A stretch of 30,782 bases of DNA, from the NCBI GenBank assembly GCA_037190805.1, contig JBBCJR010000028.1:1-30782 (forward strand). The letters are read 5' to 3'. A program made the position numbers and the translations under genes. The notes beneath the pieces were generated by a model that saw only the letters and a list, made by a program, of their open reading frames with translations, was not told the DNA's origin and ran no database searches. Below, piece by piece: positions 15,790-24,172 of the stretch. The DNA comes from JBBCJR01 sp037190805. GTDB taxonomy: Bacteria; Pseudomonadota; Alphaproteobacteria; Sphingomonadales; Sphingomonadaceae. Positions within the stretch are counted from its first letter, which is position 1; every line of letters starts with the position of its first letter.

Positions 15790-16647
15790 ATGGCCTTCCG
15801 CATCATCACCGCCGACGAACGCCTCTCGGCAGCCGAGAACAAGACCTCGCTCGCCATCTTCGGCCCGCCCGGCGTGGGCAAGACCACGCTGCTGAAATCC
15901 CTCCCCGCCGACGAAACCGTCTGCCTCGACCTCGAGGCTGGCATGAAATCGGTGCAGGACTGGCGCGGCGCGTCGATCCCGGTGCGCAGCTTCACCGACT
16001 TCCGCGATCTGGCGGTGCTGATCGGCGGGCCGGACCCCGCGCAACATCCGCAGTCCTGGTACGGGACCGAACGGCACGCGTGGCTGCAGGCCCAGCACCG
16101 CGACAGCGGCATCGAGGCCTTCCTCGCCGCGCGCCGTATCGTCTTTGTCGACTCGATCACCGATCTGACCCGGCAGGCGATGGCCTATGCCCGCCAGCAG
16201 CCCGAGGCCTTCTCGGACCGGACCGGCAAGCCGGATGTCCGCGGTGCCTACGGGCTTCTGGGGCGTGAGGTGATCCAGGCGCTGAAGCACCTCCAGCATG
16301 CACGCGGCAAGACCGTGATCTTCGTCGGCGTGCTGGAAAAAGTGACCGACGATTTCGGCGCCGTCACCTGGCAGCCGCAGATGGAAGGCAGCAAGGCCGG
16401 GCGGGAATTGCCCGGCATCGTGGACCAGGTGGTTTCGATGCAGCTTTTCGCCCGCGATGCCGAAGGCGGCTGGGTGCTGGACGAGACCGCCACCGACCGC
16501 CGCCTTGTCTGCAAGTCCGGCAATCCCTGGGGCCTTCCTGCCAAGGACCGCTCCGGCCGTCTCGACCTGACCGAACCGCCCGACCTCGGCGCGCTGCTCG
16601 CCCGGATCGACGGTCGCGCCTCCCATCAACCCGCTTTTGCCTCCTGA
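15790..16647 (+). CDS. RecA-fold phage ATPase, Sak4-like annealing protein (probable)
   Basis: This 285-residue ATPase has Walker A GPPGVGKTTLLKSL near residue 25 and a Walker B-like strand RIVFVDSITDLTRQAM near 118. A RecA-core segment EVIQALKHLQHARGKTVIFVGVLEKV comes next, followed by PQMEGSKAGRELPGIVDQVV. It matches the AAA_24 group of phage nucleotide-binding proteins. Members of the Sak4 type are single-strand annealing recombinases, which work with an SSB; the next gene encodes an SSB-like protein. It would act on replicating element DNA. The ATG at 15790 is chosen because the reading aligns from MAFRIITADERL; the frame is open upstream but that stretch is proline- and arginine-rich and lacks family sequence. 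Confidence 0.85.
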   Translation: MAFRIITADERLSAAENKTSLAIFGPPGVGKTTLLKSLPADETVCLDLEAGMKSVQDWRGASIPVRSFTDFRDLAVLIGGPDPAQHPQSWYGTERHAWLQAQHRDSGIEAFLAARRIVFVDSITDLTRQAMAYARQQPEAFSDRTGKPDVRGAYGLLGREVIQALKHLQHARGKTVIFVGVLEKVTDDFGAVTWQPQMEGSKAGRELPGIVDQVVSMQLFARDAEGGWVLDETATDRRLVCKSGNPWGLPAKDRSGRLDLTEPPDLGALLARIDGRASHQPAFAS

Positions 16648-16665
16648 TCCCTGAAAGGAACTGAC

Positions 16666-17415
16666 ATGAGCTACGATCTGAACGACGCCCAGCCTCAGAT
16701 GGCCCCCATCGGCGAGCTGATCCCGGACGGCACCTTCGCCAAGGTCCGCCTGACCATCCGCCCCGGCGGGGTGAATGGCGCAACCCCGATGGATGCGGGG
16801 CTGCTGAAGGCCTCGCAGTCCAGCGATGCGCGCATGCTCGACTGCGAATTCACGGTGGTCGAAGGCCCGCATGCCCGCCGCAAGTTCTGGCAGAGCTTCA
16901 CCGTGGCAGGCGGAAAACTTGACGAGAAAGGCCAGTCCATCGGCTGGAAGATCTCGAAATCCACGTTTCGCGCCATGGTCGACAGTGCCCTCGGGCTCGA
17001 TCCCCGCGACGAAACCCCGGCGACCAAGGCAAAGCGGGTGCTGCCCGGCCTCAAGCATCTCGACGGCATCGTCTTTGCTGCACGCATCATGGTGGAGCCC
17101 GCCTCGAACCCGCAATACCGCGACCAGAACCGCATCGCCAACGTCGTTCTGCCCGACGAGCCGCAGCATACGGCCGTCATGCGTGGTGAAACCGTCCCGC
17201 CGGAACCCGTCAACGCCCCGCCGCGCAAGGCCGCGAGCGTCGCGGCGCCGGGCTGGCAGGCGCCGACACCGGCATGGGGCGCGGCAACGCAGCCCACTGC
17301 GACGGCCGCTCCGACCTGGGGCGCACAGACCGGACCCGCTGCACCGGCCACGCCCCAAACACCGGCACCCGCAGCACCGGGCACCCCGGCGATGCCCGCG
17401 TGGCTCAATGGCTGA
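16666..17415 (+). CDS. SSB-like (DUF669-type) single-strand DNA binding protein
   Basis: This 249-residue protein has an N-terminal beta-rich part (about 15-165). It contains FAKVRLTIRPGG, SSDARMLDCEFTVVEG, RRKFWQSFTVAGG and a helix FRAMVDSALGLDP. A low-complexity Pro/Ala/Thr tail follows (about 180-240) and the protein ends PAMPAWLNG. A folded N-terminal domain plus a flexible tail and conserved tip is the form of phage single-strand DNA binding proteins, including the DUF669-like group. It lies 18 bases after the annealing ATPase gene, with GAAAGGA before its start. Family assignment rests on architecture and neighbour; a database search would settle it. Confidence 0.7.
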   Translation: MSYDLNDAQPQMAPIGELIPDGTFAKVRLTIRPGGVNGATPMDAGLLKASQSSDARMLDCEFTVVEGPHARRKFWQSFTVAGGKLDEKGQSIGWKISKSTFRAMVDSALGLDPRDETPATKAKRVLPGLKHLDGIVFAARIMVEPASNPQYRDQNRIANVVLPDEPQHTAVMRGETVPPEPVNAPPRKAASVAAPGWQAPTPAWGAATQPTATAAPTWGAQTGPAAPATPQTPAPAAPGTPAMPAWLNG

Positions 17416-17728
17416 GGTGCGGCGGAAGCGGCGCTCAGGTGGGTCCGCAGGGTCGCCTGCCGCCGAGCCCGATGGGGATGGGCCGGCAGACCGGCCCATG
17501 ACCCCCGACGAATGGCAGGCGCATGTGACGCGCGCCGCAGCGCTGGAGATCGGAACATGGCTCGAGGCCCGAGGAAGACTGCACCAACCCATCGCAAGCC
17601 TTACCCTTGGCGACCTCGAGGCCATGGCCAGCAACGCGATCTCGCGCTGGATCGTGATGCAGACCGAGAAGCTCCAGCGGGCGGGTTGGCCGCCCGAGGA
17701 CCCGATCGCGAATTTCCTGCTGGGGTAG
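17408..17728 (+). CDS. Small basic phage-type protein, 106 residues
   Basis: The start ATG overlaps the end of the SSB-like gene by eight bases. The N-terminal 30 residues are basic and disordered-looking (MAEVRRKRRSGGSAGSP). The remainder is helical (TPDEWQAHVTRAAALEIGTWL, LTLGDLEAMASNAISRWIVMQ) and ends PIANFLLG. I recognise no named function; DNA or protein binding in the recombination complex is possible. The following zinc-finger reading begins inside its last 43 bases. Confidence 0.7.
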   Translation: MAEVRRKRRSGGSAGSPAAEPDGDGPADRPMTPDEWQAHVTRAAALEIGTWLEARGRLHQPIASLTLGDLEAMASNAISRWIVMQTEKLQRAGWPPEDPIANFLLG

Positions 17729-18096
17729 CGCTCTGCGCCGTCTGTGCGCGGGAAGCCCGCGGCTTCGGCTACGTCCACCGCCTCCAGCGCGACCGCTATC
17801 CCTATCACCGCTTCTGCTCGCTCCGCTGTCAGGACGTGGGCAGCGCAATCGCCCAAAGGATGAATGGCATGATCGACAAGACCGCCCGCGAGGCACAGGC
17901 GATCCGCGACGCGCGGGCGCTCTTTGCCGAAGCGCTGACCGACCTAGGGCTCATGGAGCCTTTCTTCCATCGCACGGCCGCGGATATCGACCGGCTGATC
18001 GAGGCGGCCGTCACCGGCTATGTCGACAGCATGTTGGCGCAAGGCGCGCGCAAGGAGCGCACCGGCACGGCCCATGACGATCCGATTCCGTTCTGA
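17686..18096 (+). CDS. Zinc-finger protein (DUF6511-like) with uncertain start
   Basis: The coding part is clear from ALCAVCAREARGFGYVH and HRFCSLRCQDVG, two CxxC-type pairs that should bind zinc. Helices follow to the end (KTAREAQAIRDARALFAEAL, IDRLIEAAVTGYVDSMLAQG). It resembles the DUF6511 group found in phage-like elements. The start is not obvious: no ATG precedes the first CxxC within the plausible part. A TTG at 17686 gives about 136 residues. The next ATG upstream (17557) would run almost entirely through the neighbouring gene in another frame. Entry by frameshift from 17408-17728 is also possible. It ends 10 bases before the next gene. Confidence 0.7.
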   Translation: MAARGPDREFPAGVALCAVCAREARGFGYVHRLQRDRYPYHRFCSLRCQDVGSAIAQRMNGMIDKTAREAQAIRDARALFAEALTDLGLMEPFFHRTAADIDRLIEAAVTGYVDSMLAQGARKERTGTAHDDPIPF

Positions 18097-18106
18097 GGAG
18101 GTCGTC

Positions 18107-18316
18107 ATGATCGATCTGAACAATGAGACCGCCCCCTGGGCCGACCTTCTTGCCGCCGCGACGGCAAATGCCATCACCGACTTCGAGGTCGAGTTCTGCG
18201 AGAGCCTGCGCCAGAAGCTGGAGACATCCGGCCCGCGCGCCCGGCTTACCGAGGCCCAGCATCACAAGCTGACCTGCATCGCGCAGGCTGGCGGGTTCTG
18301 GGAGCGTGACCAATGA
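18107..18316 (+). CDS. Small hypothetical protein, 69 residues
   Basis: It has a textbook ribosome site, GAGGAGG five bases before the ATG. The product is acidic and helical: APWADLLAAATANAITDFEVEF, then CESLRQKLETSG and EAQHHKLTCIAQAGGF. Its first residues MIDLNN resemble the starts of the nuclease (MIDLNH) and the primase (MIDLND), an oddity of this region. It overlaps the nuclease gene by ATGA. Function unknown. Confidence 0.75.
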   Translation: MIDLNNETAPWADLLAAATANAITDFEVEFCESLRQKLETSGPRARLTEAQHHKLTCIAQAGGFWERDQ

Positions 18317-19110
18317 TCGACCTGAACCATGGCTCTGGTTGCCTCTATGGCCAGGACGCGCCGCGTCCACCGATTGCCACCGCCGTATCGGCCGCCATTG
18401 ATGTCGCGCTGACGGCACGCAATCGCGCCGAGCGCCCCCGCACCTATGTCAGTTCCTCTGGGCTCGGGCGCGACTGCCTGCGCCAGATCCAGTTTGACTA
18501 TCTCGCTGTCCCCAAGGACGAGGGCCAGGAGTTTGAACCGCGCCTCCTGCGGATCTTCGAGGCGGGGCATCGGGCCGAGGACATCGTCGCGGGCTGGTTC
18601 CGGATCGCCGGGTTCGACCTGCGCACCGAACGCCCCGATGGCCGCCAGTTCGGCTTCGCGGCCATGGCGGGCCGGTTCAAGGGGCATATCGACGGCTGCT
18701 TCGTCTCCGGCCCCGTCGCCATTGATTATCCCGCGCTCTGGGAGAACAAGGCGCTCGGCGCGTCGAGCTGGAAGGATGTGGTCAAGCGTGGCGTCAGCAT
18801 CGCGCGACCCGTCTACGCCGCCCAGATCGCGCTCTATCAGGCCTACATGGACCTGCCCAACCCGGCGCTCTTCACCGCGCTGAACCGCGACACGATGGAA
18901 TTGCACACGGAACTGGTGCCATTCGATACCCGCTTGGCGCAGGAGATGTCGGATCGCGCGGTCACGGTCGTGCAGGCCACGGCGGCGGGCGAATGGTTGC
19001 CCCGGGCGGCGACCGAACCCACGGCCGTCGTCTGCCGGGGCGGCATGGCCGGTGGCAAGTGGCACGCGCCCTGCGCATGGGCCGCCAAGTGCTGGGGTGA
19101 GCGGCGATGA
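18313..19110 (+). CDS. Cas4-like PD-(D/E)XK nuclease with probable Fe-S cluster
   Basis: This 265-residue protein reads as a RecB/Cas4-type exonuclease. YVSSSGLGRDCLRQIQFDYL gives an N-terminal cysteine in the usual place. GHRAEDIVAGWF and then FKGHIDGCFVSGP supply the metal-binding histidine and aspartate. ALWENKALGASSW supplies the E-x-K-like core, and YAAQIALYQAYM follows. Three more cysteines at the end (VVCRGG, then HAPCAWAAKCW) complete a four-cysteine set like that holding a [4Fe-4S] cluster in Cas4 and AddB. It would resect DNA ends for the annealing ATPase and SSB-like protein encoded upstream. No cas genes are present, so a CRISPR role is unlikely. Start and stop overlap their neighbours by ATGA. 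Confidence 0.82.
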   Translation: MIDLNHGSGCLYGQDAPRPPIATAVSAAIDVALTARNRAERPRTYVSSSGLGRDCLRQIQFDYLAVPKDEGQEFEPRLLRIFEAGHRAEDIVAGWFRIAGFDLRTERPDGRQFGFAAMAGRFKGHIDGCFVSGPVAIDYPALWENKALGASSWKDVVKRGVSIARPVYAAQIALYQAYMDLPNPALFTALNRDTMELHTELVPFDTRLAQEMSDRAVTVVQATAAGEWLPRAATEPTAVVCRGGMAGGKWHAPCAWAAKCWGERR

Positions 19111-19856
19111 TCCCTGACGCTTATGATCTCAAGCGGATCGTCCGCGCCCATCGCGCGCGCTTCTGGCTGCCGGACCTGCTCGAAGGGTTCGAGTTTGCAC
19201 CGGTCTGGCGCTTCGCCGATCAGGCGCAGTTCGATTCCGACGACGTCGATGCACTGGCCCGCCGCCTGGCGGCCGGTCCGCAACGGTTGCCGCACCCTGA
19301 GACGATTTTTGAGTTGGCCGACCGCAGTCGGACCATCCGCAGCCAGATCGTCTACGCACGACAGTGCGACGACGGCATCGAGGCGGTCTGGCTTGCCCTG
19401 TGGCGCAGCCCCAGACGTTGGACCGATATCCATGCCCATGTCCGGATCGCCGATGGCGGCATCGCGGAATTCGCCACCAATCCGGCGCTCCGCGATGCAG
19501 GACTGGCGGAACAAAGCGGTCAGGCGGCGGCCGCCATCGTCTGGCGCGGGCTCGCGATCCTCGCATCGGCAGCGAGCATCAGCGAACGCCAGATCGCCCC
19601 GATCAAGCGCAAACCCTTCGCGCGGGATGGCGTGCGCGGCTGGACCTGGCATGAGGTCGCCATCGATCCGGCCCGGCTTCGCACCGCATCCGAGCGGCTC
19701 GGTGGTAGTCATGCCAGCCCGCGCTGGCATCTGCGCCGGGGGCATTGGCGCCAGTTGCCGGACGGCCGGCGCATCTTCGTGCGCCAATGCGAAGTGGGCG
19801 ATCCCGCGCGCGGCGGGGTGGTCAAGGATTATTCGGTGGAGGCACGACAGGTATGA
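19107..19856 (+). CDS. Phage-type hypothetical protein, 249 residues
   Basis: I recognise the type but no function. The N-terminal part reads LKRIVRAHRARFWLPDLLEGF. The middle has strands RWTDIHAHVRIADGG and helices AAAAIVWRGLAILASAA. The C-terminal end SPRWHLRRGHWRQLPDG then RRIFVRQCEVGD and KDYSV is a pattern I have seen in uncharacterised phage proteins; basic and aromatic, it may contact nucleic acid. It is coupled to the nuclease upstream and the helicase downstream by four-base overlaps, so it is likely part of the recombination/replication machinery. Confidence 0.75.
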   Translation: MIPDAYDLKRIVRAHRARFWLPDLLEGFEFAPVWRFADQAQFDSDDVDALARRLAAGPQRLPHPETIFELADRSRTIRSQIVYARQCDDGIEAVWLALWRSPRRWTDIHAHVRIADGGIAEFATNPALRDAGLAEQSGQAAAAIVWRGLAILASAASISERQIAPIKRKPFARDGVRGWTWHEVAIDPARLRTASERLGGSHASPRWHLRRGHWRQLPDGRRIFVRQCEVGDPARGGVVKDYSVEARQV

Positions 19857-21172
19857 CGGAATTTACCCCATCGGCGGCGCAGGCCGCCGCCATCGCCGAG
19901 GTCCGCGACTGGTTCGAGAACCGCACCGACACGCAACAGGTATTCCGGCTCTTTGGCTATGCCGGGTCGGGCAAGAGCACGGTGTTGAAGTTCGCGCTTG
20001 ATGAGCTTGGCCTGTCGCCCCATCGCGGCGCGAAGGACGGCACCTGCGTGCCGGGTGTGGTCACCGCCACCTTCACCGGCAAGGCGGCGCTCGTGCTGAC
20101 CCGCAAGGGCACGCCTGCGCGCACCATCCACAGCCTGATCTATTCCGTGATCGAGGCCACGGAAGCGGAAATCGAGGCCGCAGCGCAGAAGGTCCGCGAG
20201 ACCGAGACCGCCGCACGGCGCCTCACCGGCTTTGATCGCACCACGGCCGAGGCCGCGATCGAGGCCATGCGGCAGGCGCTCTCGGCGATGAAGCATCCCC
20301 GTTTCGCCCTGAACCCGCAGAGCGATGCCGCGGATGCAAGGCTGATCGTCCTCGACGAGGTGTCTATGGTGGGCGAGGAGATGGCGCGCGATCTGATGAG
20401 TTTTGGCAAGCCGATCCTCGTTCTGGGCGATCCGGGACAGTTACCCCCCATCAAGGGCGAAGGCGCCTTCACCCGCGATGCGCCGGACGTGATGCTGACC
20501 GAAATTCACCGCCAGGCGGCCGAGAGCGCGATCATTCGTCTGGCCACCATGGCGCGGATGGGCGAGCCCATCGGCTTTGGCGCCTACGACACCCATGTCG
20601 CCAAGCTGCGTAAGGGCGACATTTCGCCGGAACAGGCATTGCGCGGCGGGCAGCTGATCTGCGGGCTGAACGCAACCCGGCTGCAGATCAACAATGCGAT
20701 GCGCGCGGCGGCTGGCCTTGGCGGGACGTATTTGCCCACTGGCGCGGCTGAAAAGATCATCTGCCTCAAGAACGACAATGCGCTTGGCCTGATCAACGGC
20801 ATGTTCCTGACCCTGGAGGATATCGTTGACGAGGGCAGCCTCTATTTCTCGGCCGTGGTGCATGACGAGGACGGGCGCCGGGTCTCCCCCTTCGACAGCG
20901 ACGGCCGCCCCGGGCGGCTGCGCATCTACAAGGGGCATTTTGAGGATCACGTCTCCTACGACGCAAAGCGCCATGACCGCGATTGGCGGGAAAAGCGCAA
21001 GCTTACCGAGGCGACCTACGGCTGGGCGATCACCGCCCACAAGGCGCAAGGGTCGCAGTGGGAGAACGTGATCGTCTGGGACGACGGGCTGGGACGTAAC
21101 GAGATCGACCGCCGCCGCTGGCTCTATACCGCCATCACCCGCGCCGAGCGCGGGCTCGTCCTTCTGGCCTGA
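19853..21172 (+). CDS. SF1B helicase, RecD/Dda-like
   Basis: This 439-residue protein has helicase motif I FGYAGSGKSTVLKFAL (about 33-48). A threading segment TFTGKAALVLTRKGT and motif II ARLIVLDEVSMVGEEMA follow. Motif III is LVLGDPGQLPPIKGEG, and EIHRQAAESAIIRLA comes after it. The C-terminal motifs are GWAITAHKAQGSQWENVIV and YTAITRAERGLVLLA. These are the SF1B motifs of Dda/RecD2-type 5'-3' DNA helicases. It should unwind DNA during replication or recombination of the element. The Walker A lysine and the DE pair are intact. It begins inside the previous stop (ATGA) and ends nine bases before the primase gene. Confidence 0.92.
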   Translation: MTEFTPSAAQAAAIAEVRDWFENRTDTQQVFRLFGYAGSGKSTVLKFALDELGLSPHRGAKDGTCVPGVVTATFTGKAALVLTRKGTPARTIHSLIYSVIEATEAEIEAAAQKVRETETAARRLTGFDRTTAEAAIEAMRQALSAMKHPRFALNPQSDAADARLIVLDEVSMVGEEMARDLMSFGKPILVLGDPGQLPPIKGEGAFTRDAPDVMLTEIHRQAAESAIIRLATMARMGEPIGFGAYDTHVAKLRKGDISPEQALRGGQLICGLNATRLQINNAMRAAAGLGGTYLPTGAAEKIICLKNDNALGLINGMFLTLEDIVDEGSLYFSAVVHDEDGRRVSPFDSDGRPGRLRIYKGHFEDHVSYDAKRHDRDWREKRKLTEATYGWAITAHKAQGSQWENVIVWDDGLGRNEIDRRRWLYTAITRAERGLVLLA

Positions 21173-21181
21173 GGGGGCACG

Positions 21182-23737
21182 ATGATCGATCTCAACGATG
21201 TCGGCACGCCGAAGGCACGCCACGATCTGGCCGCCGTGAAGGATCGGCTTGCCGCGACCGCAGGCGACTGGCTCCCCGGCATATTTCCGGAGGCGCGGAT
21301 CGCGCGCGACCGTCGTTCCTTGCGCTGTGCCGACCTGTCCGGCCGCCCGCCGCGCAAGGAGGGGTCGTGTACCATCCACCTTGACGGGCCCTATGCGGGT
21401 TGGGGCTTCGACTATGCGACCGGCGAAAGCGCCGGGCCGATCGACCTGATCGCGCAGGCGACCGGGCTCTGCGATGGCGCGCTCTTCGACGAGGCGGCGC
21501 GGATTGCCGGGATGGGTCATCCCGCGCCCCGAAACGCGCCACGCGCGAAGCCCGATCATACCGGCGAGATTGCCCGGCTGGTCGATGGCGCGCAGCCGCT
21601 CGCTGGCACCCCAGGCGAAACCTACCTCCGCATCCGCGGCGTTGCCGATCCGGGATGCCCGGATCTGCTATTCCACCCCGACCTGCCGGATTTCGACACG
21701 CGACGCGGTTGGCCCGGGCTGATCGCATTGCCACGCCTGGCGGATGGCACCCGCGCGCAGGGCATCCACCGGACCTTCCTGCTCGACGACGGCAGCGCCA
21801 AGGCGCCTGCCGGGAAGAAGATGCTGGGATCGATAGCGGATGCGGCCGTGCGCCTGTTCGCCATGCCTGCGGACGGCCACCTCGGCATCGCTGAAGGCAT
21901 CGAGACCGCCCTGGCAGCGCATGCCCTGTTCGGCACCGCCGTATGGGCGGCGCTCTCCGCCGAGGGGCTCGCGCGGTTTCAGTGGCCGACGGGCACGACA
22001 CGGGTCACGATCTACGCCGATGCTGGCGATGCCGGTCGTCAGGCCGCTGCGACCCTGTCGGATCGCCTGAACCGGGCCGACATTCCGAACGAGATCGTGG
22101 TCGCGCTCCATGGCGACGATTTCAACGACGATCTGATGCGCGGAGCGCGTGCGGCGGACTATCGCCCGGATATTTCGGCCGACGAGCCGATCGGACCTGA
22201 GGCTTCGACGCCAGTGGCGGCTCCGGCACCTGGCGATCCGGACGCTCTGATTGCCGCCGCCGAGGCGCTGACCAACCCGCCCGAACTCGCCGCGCTCTCG
22301 AGCCTTCTCGGCCGCCTTGCGCTGGCCCGGCTAGATCCGTTGCCCGAACGCCAGATCCTCGCCCGGATCAAGACTGCGACCGGCATCTCCATGTCGATCC
22401 TAGACAAGCAGTTGACGGAACTGCGCCGCCGCGTGCATGCGACGGGCGATCCGCAGGGCAGGATTGCCCGTCCCGCCTGGTTTGGGCGGCTGTGTCAGGA
22501 TCTGTCCGGCACGCCCGAGCGCAACGAGGCCAATGTGATCATCGCCCTGTCCTCGGATCCGGTATTCGCAGGGCTCCTGGCCTTCGACGAGTTCGCCCAA
22601 GGTATCGTGGTGCGCCAGCCGCTGCCGTGGGATGATCCGGCCATCCGCTTTCCGCGCCCCTGGAACGATGCCGACGATGTGCGCACGGCCGAGTGGCTGC
22701 AATTGCGCGGGCTGAACGTCGCCCCGATGGTTGTCGGCCGTGGTGTTGGCGCGGTGGCCCGCGACCTGCGCATCCATCCGGTTCGCGACTGGCTCGACAC
22801 CTTGAAATGGGATGGCACGCCCCGGATCGAGACCTGGACCAGCACCTATCTCGGCGCAGCGCCGACCGCCTTCCATCACACCATCGGCGCGCTTTGGCTG
22901 ATCTCGGCTGTGGCCCGGATCTACCGACCCGGCGTGAAGGCCGACCACATGCTGATCCTCGAAGGGCCGCAGGGCGCGCGCAAGTCGACAGCCATCAAGG
23001 TGCTGGCGGGTGAGGATTGGTTCACCGACGAGTTGCCCGAGCTTGGGTCCAAGGATGCTGCCATCCACATGCAGGGCGTCTGGATCGTGGAAATTGCCGA
23101 ACTCGACGCCATCGGCCGCGCCGAGGTCTCGCGCATCAAGGCCTTCCTGACCCGCACCACAGACCGCTTCCGTCCGCCCTATGGCCGCTACACTGTCGAG
23201 GTTCCGCGCCAATGCGTCTTCGCGGGCACTGTGAACCCCGACACCTATCTGCGCGATGAAACCGGCAATCGCCGCTTCTGGCCGCTACGCTGTGGCACCA
23301 TCGACATCGCCGCAATCGCCCGTGACCGGGATCAACTCTGGGCCGAAGCCGTCCACCGCTTCCGCGACGGCGCAATCTGGTGGATCGACGATCCGGCGAT
23401 CCTTTCGGAAGCCGCCGCCGCGCAGGAGGCACGCTACCAGGCGGATGCCTGGGACGCGCGGATCGACCGCTGGTTGACCCACGACACCCGCAGCGTCAAT
23501 CGCGGCCATGCGGGCTGGGATGATTGGCAGGATGAAGAGTTCGAACGTCCCGAGCCGATCCGCGATGTGTCGGTGGGCGAAATCCTCGAAGGCGCGCTCG
23601 GCATCGAGCCCGCGAAATGGACCAAGGGTGACCAGATGCGCGTGGGGGCCTGGCTGAAGTCGCGGGATTGGGAGCGATACCGCAGCGGCGCAGGCGCGAC
23701 CCGCGAATGGCGCTACCGCAGGTCGCCGCGCGGCTGA
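21182..23737 (+). CDS. Toprim primase fused to a VapE-type helicase
   Basis: This 851-residue replication protein has three parts. The N-terminal part (about 1-200) includes GSCTIHLDGPYAGWGFDYATG. A Toprim-like part (about 235-305) has LGIAEGIETALAAHALFG and VTIYADAGDAGRQAA. The C-terminal part (about 510-760) is a virulence-associated-E superfamily helicase: EGPQGARKSTAIKVLAG (Walker A), VWIVEIAELDAIGRAE, TDRFRPPYGRYTVEVPRQ, FAGTVNPDTYLRDETGNRRFWP. Such fusions make primers and unwind DNA for satellite or phage replication, like the alpha protein of phage P4. An intrinsic terminator and a repeat array that may be the origin follow directly. GAGGGGG precedes the ATG. Confidence 0.9.
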   Translation: MIDLNDVGTPKARHDLAAVKDRLAATAGDWLPGIFPEARIARDRRSLRCADLSGRPPRKEGSCTIHLDGPYAGWGFDYATGESAGPIDLIAQATGLCDGALFDEAARIAGMGHPAPRNAPRAKPDHTGEIARLVDGAQPLAGTPGETYLRIRGVADPGCPDLLFHPDLPDFDTRRGWPGLIALPRLADGTRAQGIHRTFLLDDGSAKAPAGKKMLGSIADAAVRLFAMPADGHLGIAEGIETALAAHALFGTAVWAALSAEGLARFQWPTGTTRVTIYADAGDAGRQAAATLSDRLNRADIPNEIVVALHGDDFNDDLMRGARAADYRPDISADEPIGPEASTPVAAPAPGDPDALIAAAEALTNPPELAALSSLLGRLALARLDPLPERQILARIKTATGISMSILDKQLTELRRRVHATGDPQGRIARPAWFGRLCQDLSGTPERNEANVIIALSSDPVFAGLLAFDEFAQGIVVRQPLPWDDPAIRFPRPWNDADDVRTAEWLQLRGLNVAPMVVGRGVGAVARDLRIHPVRDWLDTLKWDGTPRIETWTSTYLGAAPTAFHHTIGALWLISAVARIYRPGVKADHMLILEGPQGARKSTAIKVLAGEDWFTDELPELGSKDAAIHMQGVWIVEIAELDAIGRAEVSRIKAFLTRTTDRFRPPYGRYTVEVPRQCVFAGTVNPDTYLRDETGNRRFWPLRCGTIDIAAIARDRDQLWAEAVHRFRDGAIWWIDDPAILSEAAAAQEARYQADAWDARIDRWLTHDTRSVNRGHAGWDDWQDEEFERPEPIRDVSVGEILEGALGIEPAKWTKGDQMRVGAWLKSRDWERYRSGAGATREWRYRRSPRG

Positions 23738-23766
23738 CATCGCGATGGCAGTGTCAGGCACCGAAG

Positions 23767-23796
23767 GGGCATCCATCCGGGTGCCCTTTTTCGTTT
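23767..23796 (+). terminator. Intrinsic terminator after the primase gene
   Basis: GGGCATCC (23767-23774) pairs with GGGTGCCC (23779-23786) over eight positions, one of them T-G, with a four-base loop. TTTTTCGTTTT follows at once. It lies 30 bases after the primase stop and should end the early transcript before the repeat array. Confidence 0.8.
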
Positions 23797-23802
23797 TGCC
23801 GC

Positions 23803-24073
23803 TGTCCCACTTCGCGGCCTGTCCCACTTCAAGCCCAAGGTGGGACAGAAAAAACCATTTAAAATCAATCCTGTCCCACCTGTCCCACTTGGACTGCCAA
23901 CATCTCTCTTTCCCATATGGAGCACATACATCCCCCTCGACCTCATTCTTCCTCATGCGACGTAGGGAAAAAGGTGGGACAAGTGGGACAGGTGGGACAC
24001 GCCTTGTTCTAAAAGGAAAATCTGGCGTCCCACTTTGATCGCCAAGTGGGACACCCCACGAGCAGGTGGGACA
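23803..24073. repeat. Eleven copies of TGTCCCAC/GTGGGACA: probable replication origin
   Basis: The 8-mer TGTCCCAC or its complement occurs ten times exactly and once with one mismatch (24026). TGTCCCAC starts at 23803, 23820, 23872 and 23881. GTGGGACA starts at 23840, 23974, 23983, 23992, 24046 and 24066. Some are tandem at a 9-bp period (23872/23881; 23974/23983/23992). Others form inverted pairs, including a perfect 19-bp pair (23872-23890 with 23981-23999) and 9-bp arms at 24027-24035 and 24044-24052. A/T-rich stretches lie between them (23848-23871 and 24009-24020). Beside a P4-type primase-helicase this has the look of iterons plus an unwinding element. An operator array is the alternative. 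Nothing in 24074-24172 looks coding. Confidence 0.7.
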
Positions 24074-24172
24074 GAAGCATCGTCTGGCGCATTTTTCTTG
24101 TATGGGTGCGCGTGTCATGATTCTCTGCCCACGACCAAAGCCGAAGGCCCACGATTCAGGTGAGCCTTCAAC

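Noticed and set aside
15568..17856. 762-codon minus-strand reading opposite the ATPase and SSB-like genes
   Set aside because: Long only because stop codons are rare in GC-rich antisense; no domain and it crosses three well-supported genes.
23803..24073. CRISPR array
   Set aside because: Repeats are 8 bp, in both orientations and with irregular gaps; no spacers and no cas genes.
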